Shown piece by piece: positions 34,463 through 41,737 of a DNA stretch of 64,000 bases. The translations under genes and the position numbers were made by a program. This DNA comes from Thiofaba sp049322715 (GTDB taxonomy: Bacteria > Pseudomonadota > Gammaproteobacteria > Halothiobacillales > Halothiobacillaceae). Positions within the stretch are counted from its first letter, which is position 1; the number at the start of each line of letters is the position of its first letter. Below the pieces are notes generated by a model. That model was not told where the DNA came from and searched no databases. It saw only the letters and a list, made by a program, of their open reading frames with translations. Location of the stretch: NCBI GenBank assembly GCA_049322715.1, contig JBMOQP010000044.1, forward strand, positions 124,001 to 188,000, given 5' to 3'.

Positions 34463-35524
34463 ATGACCATACTGGTGACCGGCGGAGCCGGCTTTATTGG
34501 CGGCAACTTCGTGCTCGACTGGCTCGCGCTTGGCGACGAGCCGGTGGTGAACCTGGACCGCCTGACCTACGCAGGCAACCTCGAGACCCTGCAGGACGTG
34601 ATGGAGGATCCCCGCCATCACTTCGTGCACGGGGACATCGGCGACCAGGACCTGGTAAGCCAGCTGCTGGCCGAATACCAGCCGCGTGCGATCGTGAACT
34701 TTGCGGCCGAGAGCCACGTCGACCGCTCCATCGCGGGGCCGGAGGACTTCATCCAGACCAACATCGCCGGCACCTTCCGCCTGCTGGAAGCCGCGCGCGC
34801 CTACTGGAACGACCTTGGCGACCAAGACAAGGCCGCCTTCCGATTCCTCCACGTCTCCACCGACGAGGTGTACGGCTCGCTCGAGAAGGACGATCCCCCC
34901 TTCACCGAGACGAACCGCTACGAGCCCAACAGCCCCTACTCGGCGAGCAAGGCCGCGTCCGACCATCTGGTGCGGGCCTACCACCACACCTACGGCCTGC
35001 CGGTGCTGACCACCAACTGCTCGAACAACTATGGGCCTTACCACTTCCCCGAGAAGCTCATCCCGCTCTGCATCCACAACGCCCTGGCAGGCAAGCCGCT
35101 GCCGATCTACGGCGATGGCCAGCAGATCCGCGACTGGCTCTACGTGAAGGACCACTGCAGCGCGATCCGCCGCGTGCTCGAGGCTGGCACAGTGGGCGAG
35201 GTCTACAACGTCGGCGGCTGGAACGAGAAGGCCAACCTGGACGTGGTGAAGACCCTGTGCGCCATCCTCGACGAGGAGAGTCCCCGCGCCGATGGCCGTT
35301 CCTATGCCGAGCAGATCACCTTCGTCAAGGACCGCCCCGGCCACGACCGCCGCTACGCCATCGATGCACGCAAGCTCGAGCGCGAGCTCGGCTGGAAGCC
35401 GGCCGAGACCTTCGAGACCGGCATCCGCAAGACCGTGCGCTGGTACCTCGAGCATCAGGAGTGGGTGCAGCACATCACGAGCGGCGCCTACCGCGACTGG
35501 ACCCAGATGCAGTACGGCGGATGA
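34463..35524 (+). CDS. rfbB: dTDP-glucose 4,6-dehydratase RmlB
   Basis: RmlB converts dTDP-glucose to dTDP-4-keto-6-deoxyglucose, the second step to dTDP-L-rhamnose. The 353-residue product has TGGAGFIGGNFVLDW, FAAESHVDRSI, HVSTDEVYGSL and the Y-x3-K in PYSASKAASDHLVRA. Also present are NCSNNYGPYHFPEKLIP and YVKDHC. It is the first gene of the block rmlB-D-A-C. A 143-bp spacer separates it from galE. Confidence 0.96.
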   Translation: MTILVTGGAGFIGGNFVLDWLALGDEPVVNLDRLTYAGNLETLQDVMEDPRHHFVHGDIGDQDLVSQLLAEYQPRAIVNFAAESHVDRSIAGPEDFIQTNIAGTFRLLEAARAYWNDLGDQDKAAFRFLHVSTDEVYGSLEKDDPPFTETNRYEPNSPYSASKAASDHLVRAYHHTYGLPVLTTNCSNNYGPYHFPEKLIPLCIHNALAGKPLPIYGDGQQIRDWLYVKDHCSAIRRVLEAGTVGEVYNVGGWNEKANLDVVKTLCAILDEESPRADGRSYAEQITFVKDRPGHDRRYAIDARKLERELGWKPAETFETGIRKTVRWYLEHQEWVQHITSGAYRDWTQMQYGG

Positions 35525-36414
35525 AGATCCTGCTCCTTGGCAAGAACGGCCAGGTCGGCTGGGAACTCCAGCGCGCGCTGGCCCCGCTCGGGGAGCTCGT
35601 CGCGCTGGACCGGGAAGGGAAGGACGGGATGTGTGGCGACCTGAGCCGCCCGGACGACCTCCCCCGGACCGTGCGTGACCTCGCCCCCGACGTCATCGTC
35701 AACGCGGCCGCCTACACCGCCGTCGACAAGGCCGAGGGCGACGCCGACCAGGCCCGCCGGATCAACGCCGAGGCCGTCGGGGCACTGTCCGCCGAGGCCG
35801 CAAGGCTCGATGCCCTGCTCGTCCACTATTCCACCGACTACGTCTTCGACGGCTCGGGCGCCACGCCCTGGAGGGAAGAGGACGCCCCCGCCCCGCTCTC
35901 GGTCTACGGACGAACTAAGCTCGAGGGCGAACAGTCCATCGTGGCGAGCGGTTGCCGGCACCTGATCTTCCGCACGAGCTGGGTGTACGCCGCGCGCGGC
36001 CACAACTTCGCCAGGACCATGCTGCGCCTGGCGGCCGAGCGTGAGCGCCTGACGGTGATCGACGACCAGCATGGCGCTCCGACCGGGGCCGAGCTGATCG
36101 CGGACGTGACCGCCCACGCCATCCGCGCCACCATGCCGCGCCCGGAGCTGGGCGGCCTCTATCACCTGGCCGCCAGTGGTGAGACGACCTGGCACGGCTA
36201 CGCCACCTACGTGATCGAGCAGGCCCGTGCCCTGGGGCGGTCACTCGCGGTGCAGGAGATCGCCCCGATCCCGACCAGCGCCTATCCCACCCCGGCGAGG
36301 CGGCCGCTCAACTCCCGTCTGGACACGTCCAGGCTGACCGCCGCCTTCGACCTGACCATGCCCCACTGGTCGGTCGGCGTGGCACGCATGCTTCATGAAA
36401 TCCTGGAATCCTGA
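35521..36414 (+). CDS. rfbD: dTDP-4-dehydrorhamnose reductase RmlD
   Basis: RmlD reduces dTDP-4-keto-L-rhamnose to dTDP-L-rhamnose with NAD(P)H. The 297-residue product begins MKILLLGKNGQVGWELQR and shows VNAAAYTAVDKAE, HYSTDYVFDG, SVYGRTKLEGEQ (catalytic Tyr and Lys) and FRTSWVYAARGHNF. The frame is open upstream inside rmlB, but the ATG at 35521, overlapping the rmlB stop in ATGA, is the evident start. Confidence 0.95.
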   Translation: MKILLLGKNGQVGWELQRALAPLGELVALDREGKDGMCGDLSRPDDLPRTVRDLAPDVIVNAAAYTAVDKAEGDADQARRINAEAVGALSAEAARLDALLVHYSTDYVFDGSGATPWREEDAPAPLSVYGRTKLEGEQSIVASGCRHLIFRTSWVYAARGHNFARTMLRLAAERERLTVIDDQHGAPTGAELIADVTAHAIRATMPRPELGGLYHLAASGETTWHGYATYVIEQARALGRSLAVQEIAPIPTSAYPTPARRPLNSRLDTSRLTAAFDLTMPHWSVGVARMLHEILES

Positions 36415-36415
36415 C

Positions 36416-37300
36416 ATGACCCAACGGAAAGGCATCATCCTTGCCGGCGGCTCCGGTACCCGCCTCCATCCCGTCACCCTCGCCGTGAGCAAGCAGCTCA
36501 TGCCGGTGTATGACAAGCCCATGATCTACTACCCGCTGAGCACCCTGCTGCTCGCCGGGATCCGCGACATCCTGATCATCTCCACCCCGCAGGACACGCC
36601 GCGCTTCGAGCAGCTGCTCGGCGACGGCAGCCAGTGGGGCATCAACCTCGAGTATGCCGTCCAGCCCTCGCCGGACGGCCTGGCCCAGGCCTTCGTCATC
36701 GGCGCCGACTTCCTCGACGGCGCCCCCTCGGCGCTGGTGCTCGGCGACAACATCTTTTACGGCCACGACCTGCAGAACCGCCTCAAGGCCGCGGACCGCA
36801 GCCCGAACGGCGCCACCGTCTTCGCCTACCCGGTGCACGACCCCGAGCGCTACGGCGTGGTCGAGTTCGATGCCGAGGGCCGGGCCATCAGCCTCGAGGA
36901 GAAGCCTTCGAAGCCGAAGAGCCGCTACGCCGTCACCGGCCTGTACTTCTACGATCAGGCGGTCGTCGGCATGGCGCGCGACCTCAAGCCCTCCCCGCGT
37001 GGCGAGCTCGAGATCACCGATATCAACCGCCTCTACATGGAGCAGGGCCGACTTGACGTGCAGCTCATGGGCCGCGGGGATGCCTGGCTCGACACCGGCA
37101 CGCACGAGTCCCTGCTCGAGGCCAGCCAGTTCATACAGACACTGGAGAAGCGCCAAGGCCTCAAGATCGCCTGCCCGGAAGAGATCGTCTGGCGGCAGAA
37201 GTGGATCAGCGACGAGGCACTGGAAGCGCTGGCCCAGCCGCTCGCCAAGAACGGCTATGGCCAATACCTGCAGCGCCTCCTGACCGAACAGGTGTTCTGA
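36416..37300 (+). CDS. rfbA: Glucose-1-phosphate thymidylyltransferase RmlA
   Basis: RmlA makes dTDP-glucose from glucose 1-phosphate and dTTP. The 294-residue product has GIILAGGSGTRLHPVT, KQLMPVYDKPMIYYPLS, LVLGDNIFYGH and EKPSKPKSRYAVTGLYFYD. The start at 36416 (MTQRKGIILAGG) is preferred to an ATG seven codons earlier that lies inside rmlD. Its stop overlaps the rmlC start by one base. Confidence 0.96.
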   Translation: MTQRKGIILAGGSGTRLHPVTLAVSKQLMPVYDKPMIYYPLSTLLLAGIRDILIISTPQDTPRFEQLLGDGSQWGINLEYAVQPSPDGLAQAFVIGADFLDGAPSALVLGDNIFYGHDLQNRLKAADRSPNGATVFAYPVHDPERYGVVEFDAEGRAISLEEKPSKPKSRYAVTGLYFYDQAVVGMARDLKPSPRGELEITDINRLYMEQGRLDVQLMGRGDAWLDTGTHESLLEASQFIQTLEKRQGLKIACPEEIVWRQKWISDEALEALAQPLAKNGYGQYLQRLLTEQVF

Positions 37301-37845
37301 TGAACGTGATCAGGACAGCCATCCCCGAGGTGCTCATCCTGGAGCCGAAGGTGTTCGGGGATGCGCGCGGATTCTTCATGGAGAGCTACAACGCGAAGAC
37401 CTTCCGCGATGCCACCGGCCTCGACGTCAACTTCGTCCAGGACAACCACTCGCGCTCGGCGAAGGGCGTGCTGCGCGGCCTGCACTACCAGCTGCGGCAG
37501 CCCCAGGGGAAGCTCGTGCGCGTCGTGCGCGGTGCGGTGTTCGACGTGGCCGTCGACGTGCGCAAGTCCTCCCCGACCTTCGGCCAGTGGGTCGGGGTCG
37601 AGCTCTCCGAAGACAACCATCGCCAGCTCTGGGTCCCGGAGGGCTTTGCCCACGGCTTCCTCGTCCTCAGCGATTCGGCCGACTTCCTCTACAAGACCAC
37701 CGACTACTACGCCCCCGAGCACGAGCGCTGCATCGCCTGGGATGACCCGGCGATCGGCATCCTGTGGCCACTGGACGCACCTCCCCGGCTCTCGGTGAAA
37801 GACCAAGCTGGAATCCCATTTATTGAAGCTGAAATTTTCAGCTGA
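37300..37845 (+). CDS. rfbC: dTDP-4-dehydrorhamnose 3,5-epimerase RmlC
   Basis: RmlC epimerises C3 and C5 of dTDP-4-keto-6-deoxyglucose. The 181-residue cupin-fold protein has EPKVFGDARGFFMESYN, FVQDNHSRSAKGVLRGLHYQ (catalytic His), VAVDVRKSSPTFG and WVPEGFAHGFLVL. It closes the rhamnose block. The 236 bp to glmS hold an inverted repeat (ACAACCTGCT near 37929 and AGCAGGTTGT near 37965) without a clear T-run. Confidence 0.95.
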   Translation: MNVIRTAIPEVLILEPKVFGDARGFFMESYNAKTFRDATGLDVNFVQDNHSRSAKGVLRGLHYQLRQPQGKLVRVVRGAVFDVAVDVRKSSPTFGQWVGVELSEDNHRQLWVPEGFAHGFLVLSDSADFLYKTTDYYAPEHERCIAWDDPAIGILWPLDAPPRLSVKDQAGIPFIEAEIFS

Positions 37846-38081
37846 AAGTTCTGGTGCAACTGGGAGAGGGAAATATAGATGGGCGGGTTTGTGCACTACC
37901 GCAACCTGCCCGATGCAAGATGCGCAGACAACCTGCTTGTCGAGGCACCCCCCCCATTCAGAGCAGGTTGTGTGGGGGCCTATCTGATTGTCCGCTTGAA
38001 CGGCGATTGCGAGCATCGCTCAAGGAGTGCCCATCGCCGCTTTCAGCTATCATAAGTCTTTCATTTTCCTGATTGCCCATC

Positions 38082-39956
38082 ATGTGCGGAATTGTCGGCG
38101 CCATCGCGGAACGTAACATCGCCCCCATCCTGCTAGAGGGGCTGCGGCGGCTGGAATATCGCGGCTATGACTCGGCGGGTCTGGTGGTACTCGGGGCCGA
38201 CGGGCGCCTGGATCGCCGGCGGGCGCTGGGGAAGGTGGATGCGCTGGCTGGGCTGGTGTTGCCCCTACCCTCTCCCTCAGGGGGAGAGGGGGCAAAGCAG
38301 ACGCTCGGTGGCCCCCTTGGCATCGCCCACACCCGCTGGGCCACCCACGGCGCGCCGGCCGAGCGCAATGCCCACCCGCACGTGTCCTGCGACCGGCTGG
38401 CGCTGGTGCACAACGGCATCATCGAGAACCATGCGGAGCTGCGCGCGAAGCTGACCGCGCTCGGCTACACCTTCACCTCCGAGACCGACACCGAGGTGGC
38501 GGCGCACTGGATCGAGCATCGCCTGCGCGAGACGGGCGACCTGTTCCGCGCCGTGCAGCAGGCCGTGGCGGATTTCGAGGGCGCCTATGCGCTGGGGGTG
38601 ATCACCGTTGATGAGCCGGACCGCCTCATCGCCGCGCGCAAGGGCAGCCCGCTGGTGATCGGGCTCGGCATCGGCGAGAACTTCATCGCCTCGGACGTCG
38701 CCGCCCTGCTGCCGGTCACCCAGCGCTTCATCTTCCTGGAGGACGGGGATCTCGCCGAGCTGCGCCGCGAGTCGGTCGTGGTGCATGACGCAAGGGGCGC
38801 CATCGTGGAGCGCCCGGTGAAGCTATCCAGCCTGACCGCAGCCGCCGCCGAGAAGGGCGAATACCGCCACTTCATGCAGAAGGAGATCCACGAGCAGCCG
38901 CGCGCGGTGGCCGACACGCTCGAGGGGAGGATCGCCGGCGCCCACGTGCTCGAGGGCATCTTCGGCGTGTCCTCGACGGACATCTTCCGGCGCATCCGGC
39001 GGGTGCAGGTCATCGCCTGCGGCACCAGTTTCCATGCCGGACTGACCGCGCGCTACTGGTTCGAGGACATCCTCGGACTGCCTTGCCAGGTGGAGGTGGC
39101 GAGCGAGTTCCGCTACCGCAACCCGGTGATCAGCGAGGACGCGTTGTTCGTCACCATCTCCCAGTCCGGGGAGACCGCCGACACCCTGGCCGCGCTGAAG
39201 AATGTGAAGGAGCGCTGCCCCGGCGCGGCGACGCTGACGATCTGCAACGTGCCGGAATCATCGCTGGTGCGCGAGTCGGACCTGGTGTTCATGACCCATG
39301 CCGGGCCCGAGATCGGCGTCGCCTCGACCAAGGCCTTCACCACCCAGCTCATCGCGCTGGCGCTGCTGCTGGTGTCGGTCGGCAAGGCGCAGGGGCGGTT
39401 GGGCGAGGCGCAGGAGGCGCGTATCGTGCAGGGCCTGTCGCGCATCCCGGGCAAGATCGCCGATGCGCTGGCGCACGAGGACCGCATCCTCGCCCTGTCC
39501 GAGAAGCTGGTGAACAAGCAGCACGCGCTGTTCCTTGGCCGCGGGGCGATGTACCCGATCGCGCTGGAAGGCGCGCTGAAGCTCAAGGAGATCTCCTACA
39601 TCCATGCCGAGGCCTATCCCGCGGGCGAGCTCAAGCACGGCCCGCTGGCGCTGGTGGACGAGTCCATGCCGGTGATCGCCATCGCCCCGCAGGATGACCT
39701 GCTGGCCAAGCTCAAGTCCAACCTCGAGGAGGTGCGCGCGCGTGGCGGCGAGCTGTTCGTGTTCGAGGACGAGACGGCGGACGTGGAGGAGTCGGAGGGC
39801 ATCCACGTGGTGCCGGTCACATCCAATGTCGGGCGCATCAGCGCGCCGATCATCTTCAACATCCCGCTCCAGCTGCTCGCCTACCACGTGGCCGTGCTGC
39901 GCGGCACGGATGTCGACAAGCCGCGCAACCTGGCCAAGTCGGTGACGGTGGAGTGA
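38082..39956 (+). CDS. glmS: Glutamine--fructose-6-phosphate aminotransferase GlmS
   Basis: GlmS makes glucosamine 6-phosphate, the entry to UDP-GlcNAc. The start at 38082 puts the catalytic Cys at position 2 (MCGIVGAIAE), as maturation requires; a start three codons earlier would not. The 624-residue product has the Ntn glutaminase domain (RRLEYRGYDSAGL, HTRWATHG, HNGIIEN) and two SIS domains (CGTSFHAG, SQSGETADTL, GRGAMYPIALEGALKLKEISYIHAEAY). Residues about 61-73 (PLPSPSGGEGAK) are an extra loop encoded by a palindromic repeat. The stop codon shares its last base with the 182-bp element. Confidence 0.96.
   Translation: MCGIVGAIAERNIAPILLEGLRRLEYRGYDSAGLVVLGADGRLDRRRALGKVDALAGLVLPLPSPSGGEGAKQTLGGPLGIAHTRWATHGAPAERNAHPHVSCDRLALVHNGIIENHAELRAKLTALGYTFTSETDTEVAAHWIEHRLRETGDLFRAVQQAVADFEGAYALGVITVDEPDRLIAARKGSPLVIGLGIGENFIASDVAALLPVTQRFIFLEDGDLAELRRESVVVHDARGAIVERPVKLSSLTAAAAEKGEYRHFMQKEIHEQPRAVADTLEGRIAGAHVLEGIFGVSSTDIFRRIRRVQVIACGTSFHAGLTARYWFEDILGLPCQVEVASEFRYRNPVISEDALFVTISQSGETADTLAALKNVKERCPGAATLTICNVPESSLVRESDLVFMTHAGPEIGVASTKAFTTQLIALALLLVSVGKAQGRLGEAQEARIVQGLSRIPGKIADALAHEDRILALSEKLVNKQHALFLGRGAMYPIALEGALKLKEISYIHAEAYPAGELKHGPLALVDESMPVIAIAPQDDLLAKLKSNLEEVRARGGELFVFEDETADVEESEGIHVVPVTSNVGRISAPIIFNIPLQLLAYHVAVLRGTDVDKPRNLAKSVTVE
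38259..38296. repeat. Palindrome inserted in frame in glmS
   Basis: TTGCCCCTACCCTCTCCCTC pairs imperfectly with GGGGAGAGGGGGCAAA over a two-base centre. The core CCCTCTCCC/GGGAGAGGG is a common intergenic repeat of proteobacteria, and a related unit lies in the non-coding spacer at about 40817-40850. Here it encodes about 13 residues in a loop of the GlmS glutaminase domain where other GlmS proteins are shorter. The frame is intact. Confidence 0.7.
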
Positions 39957-40137
39957 GAGCTTGGGAAAATACCCCCTCACCTACTGCGACTGTCCCAGGA
40001 CGCGCCCGGCGGCGTTGCGGGGACCCCAAAAATCGCTCACGTAGGCCCGGCTACGCTCACGATTTTTTGCACCCCGCGCCTTGCCGGACACGCCCTGGGC
40101 CACCCTCGCGACGGCAGGGGGTATTTTCACAAGCTCT
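39956..40137. repeat. 182-bp element with terminal inverted repeats, copy 2
   Basis: This is the inverted counterpart of 11392-11573, with the same length and very similar sequence throughout (for example CCACCCTCGCGACGGCAGGG). Its ends AGAGCTTGGGAAAATACC and GGTATTTTCACAAGCTCT are slightly decayed terminal inverted repeats. The left end overlaps the last base of the glmS stop codon, just as copy 1 overlaps the perM stop. No target duplication is evident here. Confidence 0.88.
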
Positions 40138-40151
40138 GCCACCATCCTGAT

Positions 40152-40198
40152 GTTGCATGTAACGAACCCCTTCTGCTAGGTTTGTTGTTACATGCAAC
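40152..40198 (+). promoter_or_regulatory. Operator/promoter of the MazE-MazF pair
   Basis: The perfect inverted repeat GTTGCATGTAAC (40152-40163) and GTTACATGCAAC (40187-40198) lies 16 bp before the antitoxin start. It overlaps a candidate promoter: -35 TTGCAT at 40153 and an extended -10 TGCTAGGTT 18 bp on. MazE-type antitoxins bind palindromes in their own promoter, so this is the likely autoregulatory site. Arm centres are 35 bp apart, which would suit two bound dimers. Confidence 0.7.
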
Positions 40199-40214
40199 TT
40201 TTCAGGAATAACCC

Positions 40215-40427
40215 ATGGCCACCCCCGTCAACGAACGCGTACAGAAGCGCCGCCAAGCCCTTCGCATGGCGGGGTTGCGCCCCATCCAGATATGGGTGCC
40301 TGACACCCGCCGCCAAGGCTTTGCAGAAGAATGTCTACGTCAGTCGCTGATGCTTCATGGTGACCAGAAGGAATCTGACATGCTCAACTGGATTGAAGAG
40401 GCGGCCGACACGGAAGGCTGGGAATGA
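40215..40427 (+). CDS. MazE-like antitoxin (DUF3018 type)
   Basis: The 70-residue acidic protein starts MATPVNERVQKRRQALRMAG and carries LRPIQIWVPDTRR, the typical stretch of the MazE-like antitoxin family paired with PemK/MazF toxins. It should bind and inhibit the RNase encoded next and repress the pair through the palindrome upstream. Its stop overlaps the toxin start by four bases. Confidence 0.88.
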   Translation: MATPVNERVQKRRQALRMAGLRPIQIWVPDTRRQGFAEECLRQSLMLHGDQKESDMLNWIEEAADTEGWE

Positions 40428-40750
40428 AGCGTGGGGATCTGGTGACTGTTTCGCTACCCGGAGACTATGGCAAACCTCGCCCAGCCCTGATCATCCAGTC
40501 GGATCTCTTTGGCATGCACCCATCCGTGATCGTTCTGCCCATTACCAGCGAACTACGAAACACCCCCCTGTTCAGGATCAACCTTCATCCTGCTGACGGA
40601 AATGGACTGCACAGGCCATCGCAGATCATGGTGGACAAGCCGTTCGCCATAGCCAAGGCCAAGGTTGGCAGCCCTTTCGGAAGCCTCGACGAAGGCACGA
40701 TGATCGAAGTCGAGCGCGCGCTTGCCGTGTTCCTTGGGATTGCCAAGTAA
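40424..40750 (+). CDS. MazF/PemK-family endoribonuclease toxin
   Basis: The 108-residue protein has the MazF start MKRGDLVTVSLPGDYGKPRPALIIQSD, with the conserved RPALIIQ strand. It continues with ITSELRNTPLFRI and the C-terminal region LDEGTMIEVERALAVFLGI. MazF enzymes cleave single-stranded mRNA at short motifs. It is translationally coupled to the antitoxin. Cleavage specificity cannot be read from the sequence. Confidence 0.93.
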   Translation: MKRGDLVTVSLPGDYGKPRPALIIQSDLFGMHPSVIVLPITSELRNTPLFRINLHPADGNGLHRPSQIMVDKPFAIAKAKVGSPFGSLDEGTMIEVERALAVFLGIAK

Positions 40751-40921
40751 GCCCGCTTCCATATCGAGTTGAGGCACCATGTCGGCTCCGCGCATTGGCT
40801 TGCTCGCACCGCCCATCCCCAACCCTCTCCCGCCAGGGGAAGGGGACAAATCCATCATCTTCACGAAAAGTTGCATCGATTTTTTGCATGTTGGCAACGA
40901 CTTGATTTTGTAACCCCCCTC
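40751..40921. repeat. Spacer with palindromic repeat after mazF
   Basis: The spacer between mazF and the convergent exporter gene holds CCAACCCTCTCCCGCC followed by AGGGGAAGGGGACAAA (about 40818-40850). This is a relative of the palindrome found in frame in glmS. No gene or clear terminator is seen. Confidence 0.55.
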
Positions 40922-41728
40922 TCAGGCCAGCAGCATCTTCAGACCCACCGCCAGCAGCACCAGCGAGAACACCTGCCGCAGCCTGAAGACATCCAGCCGC
41001 TGGCACCAGTGCACGCCGAGCGGGGCGAACAGCATCGTCATCGGCACCAGGGCGGCGAAGGCCAGCCAGTTGACGTAGCCCGTCGACCCCGGCGGCAGCG
41101 AGGAAAGCCCCCAGCCCGTCGCGACGTAGCCCAGTGCGGCCGGCAGGCTGACAATCATGCCCACCACCGCGGCCGAGCCGACCGCGCGATGCATCGGATA
41201 GCTGAAGAAGTTGAGCAGCGGGACGACCAGGGTGCCCCCGCCGATTCCCAGCATCGCCGCGACCGTGCCCACCCCGCTCGCCATCATCCGCTGCCACCGG
41301 GACGCGGGGAGATGGTCGCTCACGGTGAGCTTGCGCCGCGAGGTGACGAACATGTGGATGGCGACCAGGGTCATGAAGGCGCCGAACACCATCCGCAGCG
41401 TTTCGCCGGGCAGGGCGCTGCCCAGCCAGGTGCCGAGCAGCACGCCGAGGACCACCCCCGGAAGCCAGCGCCGCACCAGGGCGCTGTCCACGTTGCCGCG
41501 TGCATGGTGTCCGCGCGCGGACATGACCGAGCTGACGATGATGGTCGCCAGCGAGGTGCCGATGGCGAGCGGCATCACCACCGCCTTGTCCACCCCCACG
41601 AAGGTGAACACGTGGTAGAGCATTGGCACGATGACGATGCCCCCGCCCACGCCCAGCAGCCCGGCCAGCAGCCCCGCGACGGCGCCGCACAGCAGCAGGA
41701 GGGGCAACAAGATGATCAGCAATTCCAT
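40922..41728 (-). CDS. TauE/SafE-family anion exporter
   Basis: The 268-residue inner-membrane protein has eight hydrophobic segments and the repeated glycine-rich motifs of the TauE/SafE (DUF81) family: LAGLLGVGGGIVIVPML in the first half and GIGGGTLVVPLLNF in the second. Members move sulfite, sulfonates or other small anions. It lies 9 bp downstream of the gamma-glutamyltransferase-like gene in the same direction, so it probably belongs to the TRAP operon. Substrate unknown. Confidence 0.87.
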   Translation of the reverse strand: MELLIILLPLLLLCGAVAGLLAGLLGVGGGIVIVPMLYHVFTFVGVDKAVVMPLAIGTSLATIIVSSVMSARGHHARGNVDSALVRRWLPGVVLGVLLGTWLGSALPGETLRMVFGAFMTLVAIHMFVTSRRKLTVSDHLPASRWQRMMASGVGTVAAMLGIGGGTLVVPLLNFFSYPMHRAVGSAAVVGMIVSLPAALGYVATGWGLSSLPPGSTGYVNWLAFAALVPMTMLFAPLGVHWCQRLDVFRLRQVFSLVLLAVGLKMLLA

Positions 41729-41737
41729 GTATCTCTC

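Noticed and set aside
37929..37975. Terminator after rmlC
   Set aside because: ACAACCTGCT and AGCAGGTTGT can pair, but the loop is long and no T-run follows, so a terminator call is not supported.
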